Shown here: positions 24,414 to 31,678 of the stretch, piece after piece | Layout: each line of letters opens with the position of its first letter | Position numbering within the stretch: position 1 is the first letter of the stretch | From: Streptomyces sp. NRRL F-5122 | GTDB lineage: Bacteria; Actinomycetota; Actinomycetes; Streptomycetales; Streptomycetaceae | Direction of reading: 5' to 3' | DNA length: 64,000 bases | NCBI RefSeq assembly: GCF_001507435.1 | Contig: NZ_LMWH01000015.1 | Coordinates: 124,001 to 188,000 of the forward strand | Notes under the pieces: generated by a model | The model's input: the letters and a program-made list of their open reading frames with translations, nothing else | What the model was told of the DNA's origin: nothing | Database searches by the model: none | Program-made: the position numbers and the translations under genes

Positions 24414-24751
24414 GAGGGGGCGGTCCCCGGCGACATCGCGCCGGGGGCCGCGCGGTCTTTGCATCTGCCGGGGGCCGGACGCCGGGCAGCACGGCACCCG
24501 AGCGGACCGTACGTGGCCCGGTCCGTGCGCGGGCCGATCATCCGGCGAGGGAGGGTCCGGTGGTCACCCACCGGCCGCGGTACGGAGAGAAAATGACTAC
24601 ATGGCCCACAACGACACGCTGAGCCACTTCATCGGGGCCCGTGGCCCGGTTGTCCTCGTAACGCCGTGTGTCCGCGGCCGCCTCCGGCCCGCCGCTTCCC
24701 CGCTTCGGGCGCCGGCGGGGCGACGGTCCTGCCCGTCACCGGGGGAAGGCC
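24414..24751. other. Intergenic region before the SpoIIE phosphatase gene
   Basis: 338 nt with no supportable gene. A tiny frame (MTTWPTTTR) at 24592 is probably chance. The promoter of the phosphatase gene is expected here, but no convincing elements were found. Confidence 0.45.
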
Positions 24752-26521
24752 ATGGGCAGCGCTGACGAAGCCGCTGCCGACCGCGATCCCCTTGCGAGCG
24801 GCGAGGGCGCGGATTCGGACGGCGCGGTGACGGCGGTCATCGATGCGGACGGCACGGTCGCCGGCTGGACGCAGGCCGCCCACACCCTGCTGGGCTACAC
24901 CGCCCGCGAGGTGCTGGGACGGCCCCTGGCCGACCTGCTCGCCGCAGCCGACCCCGGCCCGTTCGTCGCGGCCGTCCTACGGGGAGCCGCCGCACCGGGA
25001 GGCTGGTCGGGCACCGTGCGGCTGCGCCACAGGGGCGGTCATCACCTGGATGTGCAGTTGCAGATCTCCAGGCTCTCCACGAGGGACGGCGCGACCAGAT
25101 GGCTGGCCGCGGCCAGCGACGGCCGTGCCGCCGCCTACCGGCGGCTCGTGAGCGAGCGGCTCATGCTGCTCAATGAGGCCAGCACCCGGATCGGCACCAC
25201 GCTGGACGTCATGCGCACAGGGCAGGAACTGGCCGACTTCGTCGTCCCGCGCCTGGCCGACTACACCACCGTGGACCTCGCGGAGGCCGTACCACTGGGT
25301 GAGGAGCCCCTGGCGCGGCTCGGGATGGACGCGGGACGCATCCCCGTCTTCCGCCGGGCGGGGGTGGCCTCGATCCACGAAGGGATCCCGGAGTCGTTGT
25401 GGGAGCCCGGGCAGCCGGTCTACGTCCCGTCGGCCTCACCGTTCACGCAGGTCCTCACCAGCGGCGAGTCCTATCTGGAGCCGGTGCTGAACCCGTCCCT
25501 CCACTCCTGGCTGGTGAGCGATCCGCAGCGCTCACGCATCATCCATGAGACCGGTATGCACTCCGTGATGATGGTGGCGATCCAGGCGCGGGGCCGTGTG
25601 CTCGGTATCGCGGTCTTCGTACGGACCGACAACCCGGACCCGTTCGAGAGGGACGACCTGCTCCTCGCCGAGGAGCTCGTGGACCGCGCCGCCCTGAGCC
25701 TCGACAACGCCAATCGCTACACCCGCGAGCGCGCGGCCGCCCTGGCGCTGCAGCGCGATCTACTGCCTTCTCATGTGTCCGGCGGGCCGGCCCTCGATGT
25801 GGACTACTGCTATCTGCCCGCCGACATGGAACACGGGGTGGGAGGCGACTGGTACGACGTGATTCCGCTGCCCCGGGACCGGGTGGCACTCGTCGTGGGC
25901 GATGTCGTCGGGCACGGCATCGCGGCGGCGGCCGCGATGGGCAGGCTCAGAATCGCACTGCACACACTGGCCGACATGGATCTGCCCCCTGCGGTGCTGC
26001 TGAGTCGGCTCGACCGCACGGTGGCCCGTCTGGCACAGGAGAAGGCGGACCAAGCGGATCTCGCCGTTCCCAGTCTGGCCGCGACGTGTCTGTACGTCGT
26101 CTACGACCCGATCGAACGGCTCCTCGACGTGACGCGCGCGGGCCACCCCCCACCCGTCGTCGTCGACCCCGCCGGACAGGCTACGGTCCCCGAGGTCCCC
26201 GCAGGCGTCCCCATCGGGCTGGGGGTGGGGCTGTACGAGTCTGCCCGCATGAAGATCCCGGACGGCACCCTGATCGCCCTCTACACCGATGGACTGGTGG
26301 AGTCCCGGTCCGAGGACATCGAGTCCGGCATACACCGTCTCGCCGCCGCCCTGGCTCATCCGACGCCGGTGCTCCACGAACTGTCGGCGAAAGCCGTCGC
26401 CGCCGTGCGCAGCGACCCACCGTCCGACGACGCCACCCTGCTGCTGGCCCGCACCCGGCCTCTTCCCCGCTTTGCGGACACGGGGGAGCGGCGGCGCCGG
26501 GACACCCCCGCGCATCCCTGA
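24752..26521 (+). CDS. PAS-GAF-SpoIIE PP2C-type serine phosphatase
   Basis: 589-aa signalling phosphatase. Residues 20-130 form a PAS domain (VIDADGTVAGWTQAAHTLLGYTAREVLGRPL). A linker helix (RLVSERLMLLNEASTRIGTTLDVMRTGQEL) leads to a GAF domain to about 330. The SpoIIE/PP2C domain from about 340 carries the metal-binding Asp residues in GGDWYDVIPL, VVGDVVGHGIAAAAAMGRLR, ALYTDGLVESR and SDDATLLL. Such proteins dephosphorylate STAS anti-anti-sigma factors in response to a signal bound by PAS or GAF. No ATPase domain is fused to it here, unlike many relatives. ATG 24752 follows GGGGGAAGG. The RsbW-like ATPase at 11.4 kb is a possible partner. Confidence 0.9.
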   Translation: MGSADEAAADRDPLASGEGADSDGAVTAVIDADGTVAGWTQAAHTLLGYTAREVLGRPLADLLAAADPGPFVAAVLRGAAAPGGWSGTVRLRHRGGHHLDVQLQISRLSTRDGATRWLAAASDGRAAAYRRLVSERLMLLNEASTRIGTTLDVMRTGQELADFVVPRLADYTTVDLAEAVPLGEEPLARLGMDAGRIPVFRRAGVASIHEGIPESLWEPGQPVYVPSASPFTQVLTSGESYLEPVLNPSLHSWLVSDPQRSRIIHETGMHSVMMVAIQARGRVLGIAVFVRTDNPDPFERDDLLLAEELVDRAALSLDNANRYTRERAAALALQRDLLPSHVSGGPALDVDYCYLPADMEHGVGGDWYDVIPLPRDRVALVVGDVVGHGIAAAAAMGRLRIALHTLADMDLPPAVLLSRLDRTVARLAQEKADQADLAVPSLAATCLYVVYDPIERLLDVTRAGHPPPVVVDPAGQATVPEVPAGVPIGLGVGLYESARMKIPDGTLIALYTDGLVESRSEDIESGIHRLAAALAHPTPVLHELSAKAVAAVRSDPPSDDATLLLARTRPLPRFADTGERRRRDTPAHP

Positions 26522-26695
26522 CGCCTACCGCCGCAAGCGGTGTGTCGTCACTGCCGGGACGCACACGCAACGGACCACTTCGTAAGGGTCTTGAGCAGCG
26601 CTGCTCTGGCTCTTGCCGCAGGCTGCCGAGGCTGATTGGGTGGCGCAGCTACGTGCACGACGAGCGCGGCCGGTACGACGAGGGAGTGCAACGCC

Positions 26696-27529
26696 ATGGA
26701 TGCGGGGACGCGAGTGGACACCGAGGGCAGTCTGCCCGCGGGCTTGGGGCGGGCGATACGCGAAACCGCCGCAGACATCGCGGCCCTGCTGACCGAGGTG
26801 GCCGACACGAACGGACCCGTGCCGAACTCGGAGTGGACCGTGGGAGAGGCCGCCGCCCATCTGGCGCAGGCCAACGAGCTGATGGCCGACCTCGCCGCAG
26901 GACGCGAACGCCCCTATGGGGACGGCACGCCCCAGAGCCTGGCCGAGGCCAATGCGCGAGCGCTCGCGGCGTTCGGGGAGCGCGGCGCGAGGCCCCTGGC
27001 GGCGATGATCGTGCAGCAGGCGGAGGCGTTCCTCGACGCGGCGGCGCAGGCGGGCCCGGACGGGTCCGCGGACGGGGCACTCGTCACGCCGCTCGGCCCC
27101 ATGGACCGGTCCGTACTGGCCTCCTACCTGCTGACGCACATGCTCGGCCACGGTTACGACCTCGCCCGGGCGGTGGGCCGGCCGCACATGATCGATCAGG
27201 CCCGGGTCGAGCTGTGCCTGCCGTTCCTGCTGGCGGCCATGCCACGTGTCGCCGACGCCTCGGCCGTCGCCGACCTGACCGCCCGGTACACACTCCGTCT
27301 GTGGGGCGGGACCGAATTCGGCGTCACCTTCAGCGGTGGCACCGTCGACGTGACACCGCAGCGGCCGACCCGCTCGGACTGCACGCTGCTCACCGAGCCC
27401 GTCACGTTCCTGCTCATCGCGCTGGGGCGGTGCAACCCCTGGCTGGCCATGAGCCGCGGCCGGGTACTGGCCTGGGGGCGCAAGCCATGGCTGGCACCCC
27501 GCTTCCCGACCCTGTTCGTCGCGCCCTGA
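26696..27529 (+). CDS. Mycothiol-dependent maleylpyruvate isomerase-family protein
   Basis: 277-aa protein with an N-terminal DinB-like metal-binding helical bundle (SEWTVGEAAAHLAQANELM and a second histidine motif YLLTHMLGHGYDLARAVG). It has an SCP2-like C-terminal domain from about residue 190 (LRLWGGTEFGVTFSGGTVDVTP, then DCTLLTEPVTFLLIALGR). This is the architecture of actinobacterial mycothiol-dependent maleylpyruvate isomerase homologues. Most copies are not true isomerases but are thought to use mycothiol in detoxification; the function here is unassigned. ATG 26696 gives MDAGTR; the frame to 26636 is less likely. It is a monocistronic unit ahead of a convergent aldo/keto reductase. 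Confidence 0.82.
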   Translation: MDAGTRVDTEGSLPAGLGRAIRETAADIAALLTEVADTNGPVPNSEWTVGEAAAHLAQANELMADLAAGRERPYGDGTPQSLAEANARALAAFGERGARPLAAMIVQQAEAFLDAAAQAGPDGSADGALVTPLGPMDRSVLASYLLTHMLGHGYDLARAVGRPHMIDQARVELCLPFLLAAMPRVADASAVADLTARYTLRLWGGTEFGVTFSGGTVDVTPQRPTRSDCTLLTEPVTFLLIALGRCNPWLAMSRGRVLAWGRKPWLAPRFPTLFVAP

Positions 27530-27570
27530 CCCGCATCCGACGCCCGGACCCCGGCACGCCCCGCCCCCGG

Positions 27571-27590
27571 CCCCGCGGGTGAGCGCGGGG
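27571..27590. terminator. Terminator hairpin between convergent genes
   Basis: CCCCGCG (27571-27577) pairs with CGCGGGG (27584-27590) around a 6-nt loop, between genes ending at 27529 (+) and 27611 (-). Confidence 0.5.
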
Positions 27591-27610
27591 GTGCCCGTCC
27601 GGACCGACGA

Positions 27611-28654
27611 TCAGGAGAGGCTGCCGAGGCGGGCGCTCTGCCACAGGTCGACGCCCGCGTCCGTGGCGTACTTGTCGATCTCGGCCAGTTCCTCGGCGCC
27701 GAAGTGGAGGTTCTCCAGCGCGGCGACGTTCTGCTCCAGCTGCTCGACACGGGAGGCGCCGATGACGAGGGACGTGACGCGTTCGTCCCGCAGGGCCCAC
27801 GCGAGAGCCATCTGGGCCAGCGACTGGCCGCGGCGGGCGGCGATGTCGTTGAGGGCCCGCAGCCGGTGCAGTACGTCCTCGGACAGCCAGGAGGTGTCGA
27901 AGGACTTGTCCTGCGCGGCCCGCGAGTCGGTCGGGATCCCCTCGAGGTAGCGGCCGGTCAGCAGCCCCTGCGCGAGCGCGGTGAAACCGATGACACCGAA
28001 GCCCTCCTGCTCCGCCGTGTCCAGCAGGCCCTCGGTCTCGATCCAGCGGTTGAACATGTTGTACGACGGCTGGTGGATCAGCAGCGGGGTGCCGAGGTCG
28101 CGCAGAATGGCGACCGCCTCACGGGTGCGCTCGGCGTCGTAGGAGGAGATACCGACATAGAGGGCCTTGCCCTGGCGGACGGCGGTGTCCAGCGCGCCCA
28201 TCGTTTCCTCGAGCGGCGTGGTGGCGTCGAGTCGGTGGGAGTAGAAGATGTCCACGTAGTCCAGGCCCATGCGGCTCAGGGACTGGTCGAGCGAGGCGAG
28301 GACGTACTTGCGGGAGCCACCGCCCTGACCGTAGGGGCCCGGCCACATGTCCCAGCCGGCCTTGGTGGAGATCACCATCTCGTCCCGGTACGGCGCGAGG
28401 TCCTGCTTCATCAGGCGCCCGAAGTTGATCTCGGCGGAGCCGTACGGCGGACCGTAGTTGTTGGCGAGGTCGTGGTGGGTGATACCGAGGTCGAAGGCCC
28501 GCAGAGCGATCTCTCGCTGGGACTCGAACGGCCGGTCGTCTCCGAAGTTGTGCCAGTAACCCAGGGACAGGAGAGGAAGGTCGAGTCCTGAGCGCCCGGT
28601 GCGCCGGTAGCGCATGGTGCCGTTGTAGCGCTCGGGGTCCGCGACGTGGTTCAT
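27611..28654 (-). CDS. Aldo/keto reductase, YghZ/GAP-reductase type
   Basis: 347-aa NADPH-dependent aldo/keto reductase. The start resembles E. coli YghZ (RYNGTMRYRRTGRSGLDLP, then SLGYWHNFG). The catalytic tetrad is visible: D and Y in HHDLANNYGPPYG, K in ISTKAGW, H in FYSHRLD. The NADP-binding tail is VIGASRVEQLEQN. YghZ reduces L-glyceraldehyde 3-phosphate and methylglyoxal; the same is a fair guess here. ATG 28654 (MNHVADPERY) is chosen over the GC-rich extension to 28714. It is transcribed alone, with a promoter expected at 28655-28870. Confidence 0.9.
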   Translation of the reverse strand: MNHVADPERYNGTMRYRRTGRSGLDLPLLSLGYWHNFGDDRPFESQREIALRAFDLGITHHDLANNYGPPYGSAEINFGRLMKQDLAPYRDEMVISTKAGWDMWPGPYGQGGGSRKYVLASLDQSLSRMGLDYVDIFYSHRLDATTPLEETMGALDTAVRQGKALYVGISSYDAERTREAVAILRDLGTPLLIHQPSYNMFNRWIETEGLLDTAEQEGFGVIGFTALAQGLLTGRYLEGIPTDSRAAQDKSFDTSWLSEDVLHRLRALNDIAARRGQSLAQMALAWALRDERVTSLVIGASRVEQLEQNVAALENLHFGAEELAEIDKYATDAGVDLWQSARLGSLS

Positions 28655-28828
28655 CGGGTGATCTCCGGGTGGTGCAGGGACAGGGTGCCCCGGAAAAGGG
28701 GGAGGGTCCCACACTGCCCGGGCGCGATCCTGAAGTCCAATAGCGCCTTTTCATCGGATTCAGCGGTGTCGCTTCTGAATGATCGGCATGGTGGAAGCCG
28801 ACCCTGCCCGGTCAACCGTACGGGGGCC

Positions 28829-28842
28829 GTCCCCGAGGGGAC
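28829..28842 (-). terminator. Short hairpin after the TOPRIM gene
   Basis: GTCCCCGAGGGGAC is a perfect palindrome able to form a 5-bp stem with a CGAG tetraloop, about 30 nt beyond the end of the TOPRIM gene on the minus strand. Confidence 0.4.
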
Positions 28843-28872
28843 GTCCGGACTCCTGGGCAGAGAGCTGGTCGA

Positions 28873-29505
28873 TCAGAGACTGGTGAGCAGGCCGTCGAGC
28901 GGGGCCGGTATGCGGTCGGAGTCGAGCGCCGTGACGAGCACATGGCCGTAGCGGATCTTGCGTCCCTTCTTCGTGCCGAGGAAGCGCCGCAACTGCTGTT
29001 GTGAGCTGCGGTCCTGCTGCGCGGGCTGGTGCAGGAAGGTCTGCAGGGCACGCAAGTCGCCCTCCTCCTGGACGAGTTCCTTCACCCGGGCCACGCCCAG
29101 CGCGCGGATGAGCTCGTCCTCCAGATCCGCCGCACAGACGAAGAACTCCTCTGCCGCGTCGGCCCGCTGCAAGCCGCGGGCGTAGTAGGACCGCTCCGCC
29201 GCGTCGCACAGTCCTGCGAGGCGGAGGCCGAGACCAGGTGGCCCGAGCAGGCGGGCATAGCGCCCGACGTTCATCGCACCGCCCATCGAAACGACGCAGA
29301 CTCCTTCGGCGGCGAGGTTCCGGCCGCGGCTCGCGGCCAGCGCATCGACCGCCGCGACATCGCTCGGCCCTTCGAGCAGCACGGCCGTCCGGACGGGCAG
29401 CCGGGCGGCCAGCTCGCGTGCGGGGTCGCCGGGACCACCGGCCGCCCACGCCGTGACCGCTTCCCGGAACGCCCCCATGTCAGCCATGAGAGGAGTCTCC
29501 GCCAT
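28873..29505 (-). CDS. Stand-alone OLD-type TOPRIM domain protein
   Basis: 210-aa protein consisting mainly of a TOPRIM fold. The catalytic glutamate lies in AVLLEGPSDVAAVDALA (E near residue 45). The second strand is EGVCVVSMGGAMNV, and the acidic residue of the D-x-D position is in LAGLCDAAERSYYARG. This is the OLD-family TOPRIM type, normally fused to an ABC ATPase in overcoming-lysogenisation-defect nucleases; here the ATPase is missing. The C-terminal part has an Arg/Lys-rich stretch (RRFLGTKKGRKIRYG). A nuclease or nucleotidyl-transfer role is expected from the family, but activity without an ATPase is unproven. Starts at 29505 or 29487 are both possible. Confidence 0.75.
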   Translation of the reverse strand: MAETPLMADMGAFREAVTAWAAGGPGDPARELAARLPVRTAVLLEGPSDVAAVDALAASRGRNLAAEGVCVVSMGGAMNVGRYARLLGPPGLGLRLAGLCDAAERSYYARGLQRADAAEEFFVCAADLEDELIRALGVARVKELVQEEGDLRALQTFLHQPAQQDRSSQQQLRRFLGTKKGRKIRYGHVLVTALDSDRIPAPLDGLLTSL

Positions 29506-29676
29506 GTCCGGCCTCTACGGCCGGGAATTTCCGCACGCGCATCGATCGCCGGTGAGAGAGCGGACCGACCGGCCCGCTGCCGCCGCGGCCCTCGATCACT
29601 CCGGCCCACCGAACGCACCCGGCGAGGCCGGGGCTACGATCGTGCCCGACACGAGCGCAGTTGGGGGCGGAACCAG

Positions 29677-30213
29677 GTGAAGCGGCGACGGCTGATGTGG
29701 ATGGCAGGCGCCGGAATGACGGCTGTGGCGCTGCTGACGGGTTGCAGCGACGCCCCTGCCGGGACCGGTGCTCACCGGGTGGCGTCACCCGTCGCGTCCG
29801 CGGGCCGGGCGGCGGCCACCGAGTCGACCCGGGCGGCTGTCGCGGAACACGTCAGGACGGTCGTCGAGGACCGTCTCTCCGCCGATGAGACACGGTTCGG
29901 CTCGGGCACGGGATCGCCCTGCTCAACCTCGTCACCGGCGATGTTCACGGCCCGCTGCGGCGCCGCGGCACAAGCCACCGGGGCGGATGCGTCGTTTGCC
30001 CTGGAGCAGATCGACCGGCGCGAGGGCTTCGCGACTCTGCGTTCCGTCGCGAAGAAGCTTCGCACCGCCGTGGCCGGATACGAGCGGCTCGGCTGCGCCG
30101 ACGCCCCGACCGATACGGCTGCTCGGCATGCGTGCCTCGAGCCGGCGGCCCTGATCGCCCAGGGATTCCCTGACCTCCGCAGCGGTACCGATCTCGGGCT
30201 TCGGGGCGCCTAA
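29677..30213 (+). CDS. Putative lipoprotein, hypothetical
   Basis: 178-aa exported protein. The N-terminus KRRRLMWMAGAGMTAVALLTGC ends in a lipobox (LLTGC, lipidated Cys near residue 23). A Ser/Ala-rich spacer follows, then a helical domain with a C-T-S-S ... ARCGAAA pair and a second pair (GCADAPTDTAARHACLEP), so one or two disulfides are likely outside the cell. Family not recognised. GTG 29677 has GGGGGCGG 6 nt upstream. It starts 171 nt from the divergent TOPRIM gene. The mobile-element island begins directly after its stop. Confidence 0.65.
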   Translation: MKRRRLMWMAGAGMTAVALLTGCSDAPAGTGAHRVASPVASAGRAAATESTRAAVAEHVRTVVEDRLSADETRFGSGTGSPCSTSSPAMFTARCGAAAQATGADASFALEQIDRREGFATLRSVAKKLRTAVAGYERLGCADAPTDTAARHACLEPAALIAQGFPDLRSGTDLGLRGA

Positions 30214-30268
30214 GAGCGCCCGGCAGTAGGCGTGCGCCGTTGATGAGGGCGACCCCGGAAGTCGAGCA

Positions 30269-30329
30269 GGCACGAGCCATGGTGACCATGGAGTTCTCTA
30301 CGCTCAGTGATCACCGGAGGGCTCGTGCC
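30269..30329 (+). promoter_or_regulatory. Inverted repeat covering the IS transposase start codon
   Basis: GGCACGAGCC (30269-30278) pairs perfectly with GGCTCGTGCC (30320-30329). The right arm includes the GTG start codon (30325-30327) of the transposase. A transcript entering from outside would fold and hide the start, a protection against read-through known from elements such as IS10 and IS50. Confidence 0.5.
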
Positions 30330-30774
30330 TGTCCTGCCATCATGCCTGCTCGAACCCCTGTGGGACCAGTTCGCGGCGCTGCTACCGGAGCACGTGGACA
30401 GCCATCCGTTGGGCTGCCACAACCCGCGCATCGCGGACCGCGTTGTGTTCGACCACGTAATCGCCGCCTTGATGCACGGCTCCGGCTACGAGCGGGTCGC
30501 GACTCCTGGATGCTCGGACCGCACCATCCGACGACGAGTCGCCTACTGGGCCCAACTCGGGATAACCGGGCAGCTGCACGCCCTGGTGCTTGAGGCATAC
30601 ACCGGATGGTCGGCCTTGAGCTGGGCGAGTTGGCCGTTGACGGCTGCATTACCAAGGCTCCCTGCGGTGGCGAAGTCGCCGGGCGCTCCCCGGTGGACCG
30701 GGGCAAGCAGGGACTGAAGCGCTCGGTGGCCAGCGAGGCCCGAGGCATCCCGCTGGGCATCGTCTCACCCGGCG
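30325..30774 (+). pseudogene. IS112-like IS5-family transposase, frameshifted and truncated
   Basis: It starts GTG 30325 (VPVLPSCLLEPLWDQFAALLP), with HPLGCHNPRIADRVVFDHVIAALMHGSGYERVATPGCSDRTIRRRV, the usual N-terminus of Streptomyces IS112-type transposases. After LVLEAY the frame is lost through one missing base near 30590 (ACACCGG where GACCGG-type codons are expected). The following frame continues MVGLELGELAVDGCITKAPCGGE with the first DDE aspartate (VDGC), then RSPVDRGKQGLKRSV and GIPLGIVS. Homology stops at about 30771 where the opposite-strand IS begins. The second Asp, the Glu and the C-terminus are missing, so it is dead. Confidence 0.85.
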
Positions 30775-31542
30775 TCGAGCTTCAGGTTGTGTAGTGCTGC
30801 GACGCCGGCGACGGCGTGGTTGATGCCGTCGCCGCGGCGACGGCATTGGCGGAGGATCTGGTGGTCTTTGAGCCGGGCAAGGGTGTGTTCGGCGAGGGCG
30901 CGCCGTTTGCGGAACCGTCGATAGTTGCGGTCTTTGATGCGGCGTCCGTCCGCTCCGCGGTGTGGTGTGCGGATCCGGTCGCTTCCGCGGTAGCCGCCGT
31001 CACCGGACAGCGTGTGATGGTCGGGCAGGGTTCGTCCGACCGTTTCGCGGAAGACGACAATGTCGTTGCGGTTGCCGGGCCAGGCGTCGCCGACGGCGAC
31101 GATCCTGCGGTCGCGGGCCCGGCATACGACCTGGATGTTTACACTATGCCGATAATTTTTCGATTTCGCCGTCTTCCGGTTGTCGTGGACGGGAATCAGC
31201 GTTCCGTCGACGATCCACAGTTCGCTGCGGTCGGTGGGTGGTGGGCCGAGGAGTTCGGCGAGCGGCCCGGCGAGTCGGTCGACTACGCGGTGCACAGCCG
31301 AATCGGAAATGCCGAATAGTGAGCCGAGTTGCTGCATGGTGAGGTTCGTCCGGTAGGCGAGGACGATCAGCAGGGATCCGGTCGGCGAACGGCAGTGCCC
31401 AGGGCCGGCCGCGGCCCGGATCCGGCTTCTTCTCCCACAGTTGTTCCACACGCCGCTGCATCTGCGGCCCGGACAACCCAGTCCAGGCCCGCAGCTCGGC
31501 AGTGGTGCAGCGTGCGAGACGTAGACGCAGATGCATGACCAA
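30765..31542 (-). mobile_element. IS5-family insertion sequence with frameshifted DDE transposase
   Basis: The minus-strand transposase begins at ATG 31536 or 31542 (MHLRLRLARCTTAELRAWTGLSG) and runs to LPFADR. It then continues only in another frame (SLLIVLAYRTNLTMQQLGSLFGISDSAVHRVVD) to the end at 30765. The break is at CGGATCCCTG (31373-31375), where one C fewer would restore the frame. The DDE triad is otherwise present: WIVDGTLIPVHD, SGDGGYRGSD and LAEHTLARLKDHQ. Some IS5 subgroups make their transposase by programmed frameshifting, so this may be functional, or a plain mutation. It truncates the IS112-like gene. Confidence 0.75.
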
Positions 31543-31678
31543 GATCGTAGACAGTCAACCTGACTGGCTGCACAAGCCGTTGTCGGTGGCGGCGGATAGC
31601 TTGTGTGTGATTGCCGAGACGTCGCATGGCCGGACAGGTCCTCGTACGTTGCGAGTTCCAAAGGAGGTGGGAAAGTCC

